The notes beneath the pieces were generated by a model. It ran no database searches. It saw only the letters and a program-made list of their open reading frames with translations, and had not been told where the DNA came from. A program made the position numbers and the translations under genes. Shown here one piece after another: positions 16,392 through 25,506 of a stretch of DNA of 64,000 bases (position 1 is its first letter; each line of letters opens with the position of its first letter). The DNA comes from an uncultured Collinsella sp. (GTDB lineage: Bacteria > Actinomycetota > Coriobacteriia > Coriobacteriales > Coriobacteriaceae), in the NCBI GenBank assembly GCA_958450865.1, contig CAUDNY010000002.1, positions 283,524 to 347,523 of the forward strand, given 5' to 3'.

Positions 16392-16618
16392 GCACAACAC
16401 AAGCGTTCGACACGATAAACCAAGAACCGCGCTATGCAGTACAATAGACTTGTCGATGGGCAACGTCGTCAGTCGAGACGCGACCGCGCTCCGCACCCCT
16501 CCGTCTACTCGGTGCGTTCCCGCCTCCTCCCCGAGGCGGGATGTCGGCATATTTTATGCACCGACAACCAAATAGCAAACAGATAGCCCGGCATCATCGT
16601 GCACCACAGCTGCAAATG

Positions 16619-16655
16619 CAAAAAGGGACCCGTCCATTACGGACGAATCCCTTAA
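16619..16655 (-). terminator. Intrinsic terminator after rpsA
   Basis: On the minus strand AAGGGATTCGTCC and GGACGGGTCCCTT pair around GTAAT (two mismatches) and are followed by TTTTTG. It lies 22 bases beyond the rpsA stop. Confidence 0.8.
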
Positions 16656-16677
16656 AACAAGTGATCGTCAAACCGAT

Positions 16678-17844
16678 TTACTCGGCGTCGGTCTCCTCGT
16701 CCTTCTTCTCGGAAGGCAGCGGGGTAACCTCAATCTCGACGCCCAGAGTCTCAGCAGCAGACTTCATGGACAGGGAGATACGACGACGGTCGAGGTCGAT
16801 CTCCATGACCTTGACCTGAACCTTGTCGCCCACGTGGGTGACCTGAGAAGGCTGATCGACGTGCTTGTTGGCCATCTCGGAGATGTGCACCAGGCCCTCG
16901 ATGCCCTCGCCCAGGTCGACGAAAGCGCCGAACGGGACAAGCTTGGTCACAGTGCCCTCGACGATAGCGCCGACGGGATACTTCTTGACCAGTGCGCGCC
17001 ACGGATCCTCGGTGGTCTGCTTGAGACCCAGGGAGATGCGCTCGCGGTTGAGATCGACGTCGAGAACCTCGACCTCGACCTCCTGGCCGACCTTGACAAC
17101 CTCGGAAGGATGGTTGACGTGGTTCCAAGAGAGCTCGGAGATGTGGATGAGGCCGTCGATACCGCCGAGGTCGACGAAGGCGCCGAAGTCGACGATGGAG
17201 GAAACGGTGCCCTGGAGACGCATGCCAGACTTGAGCTTGGACAGGATCTCGGAGCGCTCGGCCTTACGGGACTCCTCAAGCACGACGCGACGGGAGAGGA
17301 CGACGTTGTTGCGGTTGCGGTCCATCTCGATGACGCGGGCCTCGATGCGGGTACCCATGTAGGAGGTGAGGTCCTTGACGCGACGGAGGTCGACGAGGGA
17401 AGCGGGCAGGAAGCCACGCAGGCCGATGTCGAGAATCAGGCCGCCCTTGACAACCTCGATAACCTCGCCCTCGACGTTCTCGCCGGAGTTGAACTTCTCC
17501 TCGATGCGGTTCCAAGCACGCTCGTACTCGGCACGCTTCTTGGACAGGACCAGACGACCGTCCTTGTCCTCCTTCTGGAGAACCAGGGCCTCGATGGGAT
17601 CACCGAGCGCAACGATGTCTGCAGGGTTAGCGTCCTTGCGGATGGACAGCTCGCGGACCGGGATAACGCCCTCGGACTTGAATCCGATGTCAACGAGCAC
17701 CTCGTCATGCTCGATCTTAACGACAGTGCCGTTAACGAGATCGCCCTCATCAAAGTCGGTAATCGTACCGTCGATGAGGTTGTTCATCTCCTCCTCGTTG
17801 ACATCGTCAAGAGAGAAAATGGACGAGTTCTGAATCTCACTCAA
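16678..17844 (-). CDS. rpsA: 30S ribosomal protein S1
   Basis: A 388-residue protein with four S1 RNA-binding repeats (about 34-103, 120-185, 206-274, 291-360). Each shows the G-x-V-x-x-I/V ... F/G-A-F-V-D-L pattern, for example VSSIVDFGAFVDLGGIDGLIHISELS and VTKLVPFGAFVDLGEGIEG. The length matches the four-domain S1 of actinobacteria rather than the six-domain enterobacterial form. It binds mRNA on the 30S subunit. The start codon is TTG (17844) with GAAAGGGG seven bases upstream. The C-terminal tail is acidic and short. A terminator follows. Confidence 0.93.
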   Translation of the reverse strand: MSEIQNSSIFSLDDVNEEEMNNLIDGTITDFDEGDLVNGTVVKIEHDEVLVDIGFKSEGVIPVRELSIRKDANPADIVALGDPIEALVLQKEDKDGRLVLSKKRAEYERAWNRIEEKFNSGENVEGEVIEVVKGGLILDIGLRGFLPASLVDLRRVKDLTSYMGTRIEARVIEMDRNRNNVVLSRRVVLEESRKAERSEILSKLKSGMRLQGTVSSIVDFGAFVDLGGIDGLIHISELSWNHVNHPSEVVKVGQEVEVEVLDVDLNRERISLGLKQTTEDPWRALVKKYPVGAIVEGTVTKLVPFGAFVDLGEGIEGLVHISEMANKHVDQPSQVTHVGDKVQVKVMEIDLDRRRISLSMKSAAETLGVEIEVTPLPSEKKDEETDAE

Positions 17845-18159
17845 AGGTGGACCCCTTTCGAACTACGGGGCCCCGATTGCTAGGACCTACAGAAGGGTGC
17901 GACAAGCACACAACGTTTAGGAACACTCGGGAGCCGACAGATACTAATGTGACGCTTATGCAATCACGTTCGTATAGGTTACGGGGAAATCACTTCGATT
18001 TCAAGCGTGAACTGCCATTTTTTACTCGTATGGAGACTTTTTCGCAATCTTGTGAACGACTGTCTCCACAAGCTGACGATAAGCAGTTGGGCATACGGCT
18101 TTGGAGTAAAGTATCCCAGACATACGATTCTGAAACGATTTATCGAGAAAGGTGCCCGC

Positions 18160-18918
18160 GTGCTCAAAGCAGTCGTTTTCGATATGGACGAGACGCTTCT
18201 TAGCATCAACCTCAACGCGTTCATCCTTCGCTATTTTAAGGATGTCTCGTCGATGCTTGCAGATATCGGACGACGCAGCCGCGGCGGCACGATGGCGCGC
18301 CTCGGCACGATTCTGGTCGACCTCAACGCCAATCGCCGAAGCGGCACGGACAATCGCACCAATCTTGAGTTCTACCAAGAAGAAATTGAGCGCCGGTGCG
18401 GCATTTGCCTCTCAGACCCACTCATCTACGAGGCGTTTACCTACTACGATCGTGAAGTCCTGCCGTACAAGAACGATGACATGATCAATGCGAAAGCCAT
18501 GCCGGGTGCACACGCCGCGCTCGAGGCGGTACAGAACGCGGGCCTGCGCTGCGCGCTCTTTACGAACCCCAGCTTTCCGCAGGGGGCCATCGAGTGCCGC
18601 ATGGGCTGGGGCGACATGGCCGACGCCCCCTTTGAACTCGTGACGCACATGGGAAACGCCACCCGCTGCAAGCCCGATGCCACCTACTATCTAGAGCAGC
18701 TTCAGGTAATGGGACTCGAGCCTCATGAGGTCCTCATGGTGGGCAACGACCCCAAGCGCGACTTCCCGTCCCCCGATTGCGGCATCCAAACCGCCTATGT
18801 GGGCCAGGGCAAGCCCAGCCGAGCCACCTGGCGCGGAACCATGGAAGACTTCGCCCGCGACTTCAACGCCGTAGTAGAAGCCTTCTACGAGCACCAAGTA
18901 GCCGACGAACTGTCATAG
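18160..18918 (+). CDS. HAD-family hydrolase
   Basis: A 252-residue HAD phosphatase. Motif I is VFDMDETLLS (about 6-15), motif II is in CALFTNPSF (about 138), motif III is the lysine in CKPDATYY, and motif IV is GNDPKRDFPSPDCG (about 190). The alpha-helical cap between motifs I and II suggests subfamily I. The substrate is unknown. GTG at 18160 is chosen because AAAGG lies seven bases upstream; the frame extending to 18007 has no ribosome site and an unrelated composition. The 315 bases between this gene and rpsA contain only a short GAAATC/GATTTC hairpin. Confidence 0.82.
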   Translation: MLKAVVFDMDETLLSINLNAFILRYFKDVSSMLADIGRRSRGGTMARLGTILVDLNANRRSGTDNRTNLEFYQEEIERRCGICLSDPLIYEAFTYYDREVLPYKNDDMINAKAMPGAHAALEAVQNAGLRCALFTNPSFPQGAIECRMGWGDMADAPFELVTHMGNATRCKPDATYYLEQLQVMGLEPHEVLMVGNDPKRDFPSPDCGIQTAYVGQGKPSRATWRGTMEDFARDFNAVVEAFYEHQVADELS

Positions 18919-18958
18919 GACCCCTCGCTCCAAACAAAATAACGCCGCAGGTTGAAAT

Positions 18959-18985
18959 GTGACAAAGAGACAGTCCCTTTGTCAC
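18959..18985. repeat. Palindrome of family B between convergent genes
   Basis: GTGACAAAGAGAC-A-GTCCCTTTGTCAC, 13-bp arms with one mismatch. It matches the terminator palindrome at 10751-10781. It lies between the HAD gene stop and the structured repeat copy 2. Confidence 0.75.
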
Positions 18986-19024
18986 CCTACAAAGACAATG
19001 CCGATGTTTTGGCAACGACAGCGA

Positions 19025-19123
19025 AAGCCCGTCAGGGCGAGCAAGGTGCCTTGAAACGAGGCGGCATTGACCTTCTGGTCATGCCGCCGAAGTTGAAAGG
19101 CAGATTGCCGCCCCGGCGGGCTT
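19025..19123. repeat. Structured repeat element, copy 2 (possible ncRNA)
   Basis: A 99-nt element sharing with copy 1 the blocks GCGAGCAAGGTGCCTTGAAA, GGCATTGACCTT, TGGTCATGCC and TTGAAAGGCAGATTGCCG. The outer stem is AAGCCCG...CGGGCTT plus GGCG/CGCC, with a GU pair and one mismatch. The central stem is GGCGGCAT/ATGCCGCC, where copy 1 has GGGCAT/ATGCCC: both sides change together. It lies between the convergent HAD and cyuA genes. A further small hairpin (CCGCCGTTC/GAACGGCGG, 19139-19159) follows. Confidence 0.75.
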
Positions 19124-19170
19124 ACAGCGTCGGCCGGTCCGCCGTTCGGCAGAACGGCGGAACCAATGAA

Positions 19171-20490
19171 CTAACAAACTCGAGTTTTGCCGATCATGAT
19201 GTTGAGGATCTCGACGTCGGTGTCCTTCATGCCCACACGGCCCACGTAGCCCATGCTGGCGATTGTCTGCTCGACGGTATCCTGGATGAGGCCCTCGCCG
19301 GCGCGGAAGCCGCGACCCTGCATGGCCATATCGTGACCCAAAATCGCCGCATCAACGGCAGCGGAAATCTTGGCGGCGCAGCTTGCCTTGGCGCCATCGC
19401 ACACGATGCCGCCAACGTTGCCGAGCGTGTTCGAGACCGTCGCGCCAATCTGCTCGCGTGTGCCACCACACAGCCAGGTAATCGCGGCACCGGCACCGCA
19501 TGCGGCGCAAATAGCACCGCAAAACGCCGAGAGCGCACCAATATAACTTTTGATATGCACGGCGATAAGATCGGACAGAATTACGGCGCGCACCAGGCGA
19601 TCGTGGTCGCAGCGCAGGTACTCGGCATACTCCATGACGGGCAATGCGCAGGTAATGCCCTGATTGCCAGAGCCGCACACAATGGCGACCGGCAGCGCGC
19701 AACCGTTCATGCGGGCGTCGGACCCGGCGGCCGCACGGGCGCGGGCACGGCAGGCGACGTCATCGGCACGAGCACCCAGCAACGTACGGCCCACCTCGGC
19801 GCCCCAAGCGTGCGCGAGGCCCTCGGCACTGATCGCACCGTTCAGCTCAATCTGGCGCTCAACGGCCGCGCGGGCGCTCTCGATGTCGCCGCCCTCGATA
19901 AAGTCGATGATGGACTCGATCGACATGGGCGTGTCGGCGTTATCCGCCGCTCGCTCGGCCACGACGCGCTCGGCGCAGGCGGCGCACTCCCCCGCCGACT
20001 TGCCGCACACCGGAATACCGTCGAGCGTATGGCACGTGACATTGGTGTGGTGGTCGGTAATCTCGACGACCGCGGTATGGCCCCCGGCTGTGGCAGTCAC
20101 CTTGATGTAGAGGTTGGGTACACCCTCGACAAGCGACACATCGCAGTAATCAGCATCGGCGAGGAGCTCGGCCACGCGAGCACGATCTTCGTCGTTAACG
20201 CACTCGAGCACCTCGAGCGCGCTCTTGGCGTCACCGCCCACGGCACCCAGTACGGCCGCTGCTTCAATACCGTGCATGCCGCCCGAGTTGGGCACGGTCA
20301 CGCTCTTAACGTTCTTGATGATGTTGCCCGAGCAGGCAACGTCCATATGATCGGGTTCGCAACCGAGTGTCTGGCTCGCCAGCGCCGCTGCATAGGCAAC
20401 GGCAATAGGCTCGGTGCAGCCGAGCGCACAGACAAGCTCGCGGTTCAAGACATCGCAAAAAGCGGCATCGCGAATGGAATCGGTAGGCAT
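19171..20490 (-). CDS. cyuA: L-cysteine desulfidase family protein (serine dehydratase alpha-like)
   Basis: A 439-residue protein of the CyuA/YhaM (UPF0597) family. These iron-sulfur enzymes degrade L-cysteine to pyruvate, ammonia and sulfide in anaerobes. It has the early ALGCTEPIAVAYAAA, the CSGNIIKNVKSVTVPN segment, GSGNQGITCALPV, a cysteine-rich SAFCGAICAACGAGAA stretch and the conserved GGIVCDGAKASCAAK. These carry the cysteines thought to bind the cluster. The start at 20490 has AGGAG upstream; 29 further in-frame residues have no ribosome site. It could equally use another amino acid substrate. Confidence 0.82.
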   Translation of the reverse strand: MPTDSIRDAAFCDVLNRELVCALGCTEPIAVAYAAALASQTLGCEPDHMDVACSGNIIKNVKSVTVPNSGGMHGIEAAAVLGAVGGDAKSALEVLECVNDEDRARVAELLADADYCDVSLVEGVPNLYIKVTATAGGHTAVVEITDHHTNVTCHTLDGIPVCGKSAGECAACAERVVAERAADNADTPMSIESIIDFIEGGDIESARAAVERQIELNGAISAEGLAHAWGAEVGRTLLGARADDVACRARARAAAGSDARMNGCALPVAIVCGSGNQGITCALPVMEYAEYLRCDHDRLVRAVILSDLIAVHIKSYIGALSAFCGAICAACGAGAAITWLCGGTREQIGATVSNTLGNVGGIVCDGAKASCAAKISAAVDAAILGHDMAMQGRGFRAGEGLIQDTVEQTIASMGYVGRVGMKDTDVEILNIMIGKTRVC

Positions 20491-20761
20491 AGGTATCTCC
20501 TGCTTACATAACGGACTGGACTCTCGATAATAGTTAGCTCTTTTATTTGATAACAATGCATCAAAAACCGCAACCATGGTTCCGACGGACGGCGTTCAAG
20601 CGCAATCCGACGGCATTCATTCATGAAAAGCCGGTCTTGTTGCATGCTAAAGCGTTTGACCAAAAAACGCCCGAGTGTTTACGCAAAAGTCGCGCTATCA
20701 TGCAGTCGAACGCGGTAAAACCTTTAGCAATTCCGCCGCACGGACCAGAGAGGAACCACTC

Positions 20762-21229
20762 ATGAAGATTGGTATCGGTAACGACCACGCCGCCGTAGAG
20801 CTCAAGAACATCATTTCCGAGCACCTGAAGGAGCGCGGCTACGAAGTCGTGAACTATGGCACCGACACCTCCGAGAGCTTCGATTACCCCATCGCCGGCT
20901 ACAAGGTGGGCAAGGCAGTTGCCAACGGTGACGTCGATCTGGGTATCCTGATCTGCGGTACCGGCGTCGGCATCAGCCTGGCCGCCAACAAGGTCGAGGG
21001 CGTTCGTGCCGTCGTGTGCTCCGAGCCCTTCAGCGCCAAGCTCTCGCGCATGCACAACAACACCAATGTGCTCGCCTTTGGTGCCCGCGTCGTTGGCTCC
21101 GAGCTCGCCAAGATGATCGTCGACGAGTGGCTCGACGCCGAGTTTGAGGGCGGCCGTCACGAGCGCCGCGTCAATCTCCTCAACGAGATCGACCAGACGC
21201 GCGGCCTTAAGATCGTCGACGAAGCCTAA
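20762..21229 (+). CDS. rpiB: Ribose-5-phosphate isomerase B
   Basis: A 155-residue RpiB/LacAB family enzyme interconverting ribose 5-phosphate and ribulose 5-phosphate. Key segments are IGNDHAAVELK (the DHAA motif), the catalytic cysteine in LICGTGVGISLAANK (about 66-80), the active-site RAVVCSEPFSAKLSRMHNNTNVLAFG and a C-terminal basic helix. AGAGG lies upstream of ATG 20762. The 270 bases between it and the divergent cyuA gene hold no clear promoter. A hairpin with a short T-run follows. Confidence 0.92.
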   Translation: MKIGIGNDHAAVELKNIISEHLKERGYEVVNYGTDTSESFDYPIAGYKVGKAVANGDVDLGILICGTGVGISLAANKVEGVRAVVCSEPFSAKLSRMHNNTNVLAFGARVVGSELAKMIVDEWLDAEFEGGRHERRVNLLNEIDQTRGLKIVDEA

Positions 21230-21256
21230 AGCCTTACAACGTCATACACCGATGAC

Positions 21257-21296
21257 AGCCCCCGCCCGGAAGAAACATCCGGACGGGGGCTCTTTA
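21257..21296 (+). terminator. Terminator after rpiB
   Basis: AGCCCCCG-C-CCGGA pairs with TCCGG-A-CGGGGGCT around AGAAACA and is followed by CTTTAG. The stem is strong and the T-run short. Confidence 0.65.
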
Positions 21297-21333
21297 GTAG
21301 ATTTGTGGGCGTTTACCAAAAACCTGCTGGGAT

Positions 21334-21366
21334 AAAAAGAGCGCCGCGGATGAAGTTCCGCGGCGC
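21334..21366 (-). terminator. Intrinsic terminator after ndk
   Basis: GCGCCGCGGA (21341-21350) and TCCGCGGCGC (21357-21366) are exactly complementary; on the minus strand CTCTTTTTA follows. Confidence 0.85.
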
Positions 21367-21406
21367 CCAAGCCACACGCTAACAGCTTTAAGGAGTCAAA
21401 GCTGGT

Positions 21407-21811
21407 TTAGCCAAAAAAGCGCTTGATCTCGATCTCGGCGTTCTCCAGGCAGTCGGAGCCGTGGATCACGTTGGCGTTGACATCGACGGCAAAGTCGCCG
21501 CGAATGGTGCCGGGGGCAGCATCAAGCGGGTTGGTGGCGCCCATAAGGGTGCGCATCTTGGAGACAGCGGAGAGACCGGAAACGACCATCTTGACGACCG
21601 GACCGCTCGTCATAAAATCGCACAGACCGCCAAAGAAGGGCTTGTCGGCCAGATGGGCGTAGTGCTCCTCGACGGTGGCGCGCTCAAGCGTGGTCATCTC
21701 CATGCGCTCGATAACAAGGCCGCTGCGCTCAATGCGAGCAACGATCTCGCCGATCTTGCGATCGCGCACGGCGTCGGGCTTAATCATGATGAAGGTCTTC
21801 TCGATAGCCAT
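21407..21811 (-). CDS. ndk: Nucleoside diphosphate kinase
   Basis: A 134-residue Ndk that balances NTP pools by phosphoryl transfer through a histidine. It starts MAIEKTFIMIKPDAVRD, has the PFFGGLCDFMTSGPVV segment, GATNPLDAAPGTIRGDF, and the catalytic histidine in NVIHGSD (about 115). Length is normal. AAAGG precedes ATG 21811; the 14-residue upstream extension lacks support. It appears monocistronic, bounded by its own terminator. Confidence 0.94.
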   Translation of the reverse strand: MAIEKTFIMIKPDAVRDRKIGEIVARIERSGLVIERMEMTTLERATVEEHYAHLADKPFFGGLCDFMTSGPVVKMVVSGLSAVSKMRTLMGATNPLDAAPGTIRGDFAVDVNANVIHGSDCLENAEIEIKRFFG

Positions 21812-22188
21812 AAGGTAGCCTTTCAAGTAGGTTCGCGCGTGCCCAAGTCCCATTCCGGCACCCGCCTGGACTGCATCGTAACAGAGTTCTAGCTGCAGTT
21901 AAACAAAAAGCCGTTTATTGAAGCGTTATTATTTATTGAAGCGCTCCATATGTGTCACTTCTGTTCCGAAGCCCGACTAGAGTACCATCCGCCCCACTTC
22001 CAACTGCACCGAACAGAACGGACGGTCGATTGCCGCCCGTGAACGCACCCCCTTCACAACCTGCGCAAATGTCCTACAAAAGTTCTCAACAAGCTCCTTC
22101 CTTCTCTATAACAAAACGGGCGCCCACCGTAGCGGGCACCCGTAAAGGCAAGATATGATGAACGCACCAGACAGACGCATCCAATAAG

Positions 22189-23619
22189 CTAATTAGCTCC
22201 ATGGCCCATCTCGACGACCTTGGTCAACGAGCCAAACACACCCTCGTCGGCAACGAGTTGTGCCTCGGCACGCTGCAGCTGCACGGCAACGGCGGCAGGA
22301 GCGGTGCCGCCCTCGGTCGTGCGCGCGGCAACTATCGACGGGATGTCGAGCGCCTCGGTAATATCGCGCTCAAAGAGCGGGCTTGCCTCCTGGAACACCT
22401 CAAACGGCAGATCCTCAAGATTGCAGCCGCGCTTCTCACACATCAGGACCAGATGGCCCACCACGGCATGTGCCTCGCGGAACGGCAGGCCACGCTTGGC
22501 CAGGTAATCGGCAACGTCGGTGGCGGCAAGGTGACCCACGCCGCACTCGCGCGCCATGGCACCCTCGTTGACGGTCCAGGTCGAAATCATGCCGGCCATA
22601 ACCGACAGGCACTGCATGAGCGTATGGGCGGTATCGAGCGCGCCCTCCTTGTCCTCCTGCAAGTCCTTGTTATATGCGAGCGGCAGGCCCTTCATGGTCA
22701 CGAGCAGCTGCACCAGGTTGCCATACACACGGCCGCTCTTGCCGCGGATAAGCTCAGCAAAGTCGGGGTTCTTCTTCTGCGGCATGATGGACGATCCGGT
22801 GGAATACGAGTCGGAAAGCGTGATGAAACCGAACTCGGAGCTCGACCACAGCACGATCTCCTCGGAAAGACGCGACAGGTGCATGGCCATGACGGAGCCG
22901 GCATAATGCAAATCGAGCAGAAAATCGCGGTCGGAAACCGCATCGAGCGAGTTGGGAATCACGCCCGCAAAGCCAAGTTCGGCAGCCGTCATCTGACGAT
23001 CGAGCGGATAGCTTGTACCGGCAAGCGCGGCAGAACCCAGCGGGCAGTTGTCGGCGGCATCAAAGGCGGCCTTCAGGCGCGTAAAGTCGCGCGCGAACAT
23101 CCAGGAATACGCCAGCAGATGATGTGACAACAGCACGGGCTGAGCATGCTGCATGTGCGTGTAACCCGGCAGAATCACCTTGTCGTACTTCTTGGCCGCA
23201 TCCACCAGCACATGGCGCAACTCAAGATTGGCCTCCATGAGCTCCTTGGCCAACGCCTTGACGCCCAGGCGCGTATCGGTCGCCACCTGGTCGTTGCGCG
23301 AACGTCCGGTATGCAAGCGCTTGCCGGCCTCGCCGATGCGACGCGTCAGCTCGCTCTCGATGGACATATGGATGTCCTCGTCGTTGATATCGAAGGTGAA
23401 GTTACCGGCGTCGATATCCTGTTCGATTCCGGTCAGGCCCTCGGCAATCGCCTGCTCATCCTCGGCACTGATGATGCCCTGGGCCGCCAGCATCTTGGCA
23501 TGCGCCTTAGAACCGGCGATATCCTGCTTATAGAGATGTTTGTCGACCGGCAGCGACGCGCCAAACTCCTGCGTGACCTCGGCCACTCCCGCCTCAAAAC
23601 GACCGCCCCAAAGAGCCAT
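22189..23619 (-). CDS. argH: Argininosuccinate lyase
   Basis: A 476-residue fumarase/aspartase-superfamily enzyme that splits argininosuccinate to arginine and fumarate. The signature GSSIMPQKKNPD (about 280) is present, along with MALWGGRFEAG at the start, TGRSRNDQVATDTRL, GYTHMQHAQPV with the active-site histidine, and PLGSAALAGTSYPLDR. ATG 23619 has AAGGGG eight bases upstream. It lies downstream of argG on the same strand but 520 bases away, with a 56-codon reading frame and a hairpin between them. Confidence 0.94.
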   Translation of the reverse strand: MALWGGRFEAGVAEVTQEFGASLPVDKHLYKQDIAGSKAHAKMLAAQGIISAEDEQAIAEGLTGIEQDIDAGNFTFDINDEDIHMSIESELTRRIGEAGKRLHTGRSRNDQVATDTRLGVKALAKELMEANLELRHVLVDAAKKYDKVILPGYTHMQHAQPVLLSHHLLAYSWMFARDFTRLKAAFDAADNCPLGSAALAGTSYPLDRQMTAAELGFAGVIPNSLDAVSDRDFLLDLHYAGSVMAMHLSRLSEEIVLWSSSEFGFITLSDSYSTGSSIMPQKKNPDFAELIRGKSGRVYGNLVQLLVTMKGLPLAYNKDLQEDKEGALDTAHTLMQCLSVMAGMISTWTVNEGAMARECGVGHLAATDVADYLAKRGLPFREAHAVVGHLVLMCEKRGCNLEDLPFEVFQEASPLFERDITEALDIPSIVAARTTEGGTAPAAVAVQLQRAEAQLVADEGVFGSLTKVVEMGHGAN

Positions 23620-23737
23620 GGAACTGTCCCCTTTCTCCAAATACCAAAACAAGCGCCCAAAGCAATGCGCCATGTCGCTAAAGCGATTTTTCAACCGCCA
23701 GTTTTACACAATCCCCACCGTGCGCGGGACCATGTTG

Positions 23738-23908
23738 CTAATTTGCAAAGAAGTGACGCACCAGGCACTTGGCGCCCAACGTCTCCCTCCGGATGTTGCC
23801 TTGCGAACCATCGATCCAGGCCTTCAGGCTCACAGGAACGTCCTCGACCTTTGCAGCATCGAACTCGGGCGCGAGGGCAAGTAAGGCATGCGCGATAGCG
23901 TTGAACAT
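23738..23908 (-). CDS. Small protein of unknown function between argG and argH
   Basis: A 56-codon frame starting MFNAIAHALLALAPEFD and ending CLVRHFFAN. ATG 23908 has GAGGAG eight bases upstream, a strong site. The first 13 residues are hydrophobic, followed by an acidic stretch (EFDAAKVEDV) and a basic segment. I recognise no family. It lies between argG and argH on the same strand and may be cotranscribed with argH. It could be a small regulatory or accessory protein, or non-functional. Confidence 0.5.
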   Translation of the reverse strand: MFNAIAHALLALAPEFDAAKVEDVPVSLKAWIDGSQGNIRRETLGAKCLVRHFFAN

Positions 23909-23956
23909 AATAGATACTCCTCATATATAGGCACAGAGCCGCCAAATTGATAGAAG

Positions 23957-23986
23957 GAGCCCCGCCGGACAACCCCGGCGGGGCTC
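23957..23986 (-). terminator. Strong hairpin downstream of argG
   Basis: GAGCCCCGCCGG (23957-23968) and CCGGCGGGGCTC (23975-23986) are exactly complementary. On the minus strand CTTCTATC follows, without a T-run. It lies 150 bases beyond argG and may limit read-through to argH. Confidence 0.6.
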
Positions 23987-24138
23987 GGACTCAGCCGCAG
24001 GCGCGGCGTCATATATGCGGGCGGAACGTAGGGGCCACCGATGTTAAGAAGTGTCAGCAAGCATAACGAAAGGTAGGGACCCCGTGCGCCCGTTTTGTAT
24101 CACGCGGATGGGCCGCGCGGATACCAAGGAAAGGGCCC

Positions 24139-25365
24139 TTAAGCCTGGGCGGCAGCGGAGCTGGGACCCTGGACCTTTGCCCACGTCTTGAGCGACAGCG
24201 TATCGATCTCGATAAAGCCGGCGCTGGCCTTCTCGTCAAACGTGGTGTCGCGGTCGTAGGTAGCCAGACCGTAGTCGTAGAGGCTGAAGGGGCTCTTGCG
24301 GCCGACGACATGACAGTTGCCCTTAAAGAACTTCAGACGGACGGTACCGGTCACGAACTTCTGGGTGTCGGCCATAAAGGCGTCGAGCGCGTTTTTGAGC
24401 GGGCTGTACCACTGGCCGTTGTACACGGCAGTGGCCCAATCCTGCTCGAGCTTAATCTTGGTCTTGAGCAGGTCGCCCTCGACGCAGATATCCTCGAGTG
24501 CCTTGTGGGCGGTGATGAGCGTCAGGGCGCCGGGAACCTCATAGCACTCGCGGCTCTTGAGGCCCACCAGACGATCCTCGACCAGGTCCAGGCGACCAAA
24601 GCCGTTGTCGCCGGAAATCTTGTTGAGGGCGATGACGATCTCGGAGAGCTTCATCTTCTTGCCGTCGACGGCGACGGGCTTGCCCGCCTCAAACTCAATC
24701 TCGGTATACGTCGGGGTGTCGGGTGTGTCCTCAGGATTCTTGGTCATAACCCAGGCGTCGTCGAGCGGCTCGTTCCAGGGATCCTCCAGGTGGCCGCACT
24801 CAATGGCACGACCCCACAGGTTGTCGTCAATGGAATAGGGGTTATCGTTGGCACCCTCGGGAACCGGCACGTTGTGGGCGTGGGCATAGGCGACCTCGTC
24901 GGGACGGCACTTCAGATCCCACTCGCGAACCGGGGCGATGACCTTAAGCTCGGGATCGAGGGCCTTGACGGCAGCCTCAAAACGAACCTGGTCGTTACCC
25001 TTGCCGGTGCAGCCGTGGGCGACGTAGGTCGCGCCAAACTCGTGGGCGACCTCGACAAGCTTCTTGGCAAGCAGCGGGCGAGACAGGGCGGAGAGCAGCG
25101 GGTACTTGTTCTCGTACATGGAGTTTGCGGCGATGGCCTTAATCAGGAACTCATCGGAGAACTCGTCGCGCAGGTCGAGCACCTGGCAATCGAGAACGCC
25201 CAGGTCGAGGGCCTTCTGCTTCTTGGCGTCCAGGCCGGTCTCCTCCTGGCCCACATTGCCGCAAACGCAAACGACATCGAGATTCTTCTCGTCCTGGAGC
25301 CACTTGACACATACAGATGTATCAAGACCACCGGAATATGCGAGAACGACTTTTTCCTTGCTCAT
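24139..25365 (-). CDS. argG: Argininosuccinate synthase
   Basis: A 408-residue enzyme joining citrulline and aspartate with ATP in arginine synthesis. The ATP-binding loop is AYSGGLDTSV (about 9-18). Other markers are YVAHGCTGKGNDQVRFE (about 117-133), REWDLKCRPDE, SIDDNLWGRAIECG and TGTVRLKFFKGNCHVVGR. AAAGG lies upstream of ATG 25365. The leader region upstream carries a small Arg-rich reading frame and competing hairpins, which suggests attenuation. The protein ends QGPSSAAAQA. Confidence 0.94.
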   Translation of the reverse strand: MSKEKVVLAYSGGLDTSVCVKWLQDEKNLDVVCVCGNVGQEETGLDAKKQKALDLGVLDCQVLDLRDEFSDEFLIKAIAANSMYENKYPLLSALSRPLLAKKLVEVAHEFGATYVAHGCTGKGNDQVRFEAAVKALDPELKVIAPVREWDLKCRPDEVAYAHAHNVPVPEGANDNPYSIDDNLWGRAIECGHLEDPWNEPLDDAWVMTKNPEDTPDTPTYTEIEFEAGKPVAVDGKKMKLSEIVIALNKISGDNGFGRLDLVEDRLVGLKSRECYEVPGALTLITAHKALEDICVEGDLLKTKIKLEQDWATAVYNGQWYSPLKNALDAFMADTQKFVTGTVRLKFFKGNCHVVGRKSPFSLYDYGLATYDRDTTFDEKASAGFIEIDTLSLKTWAKVQGPSSAAAQA

Positions 25366-25506
25366 GGCTGTTTCCTTTCGCCCTTGGTAGCTAGTTAGAA
25401 CATCGGTCAGTTGCAAGTCATTTCAAGGTCATATACCGTGCAATATCAGGTTAAATAGCAAAAATCAGCACATACATGCCCTAGAAACATGCAGCAATGT
25501 CGTGCT

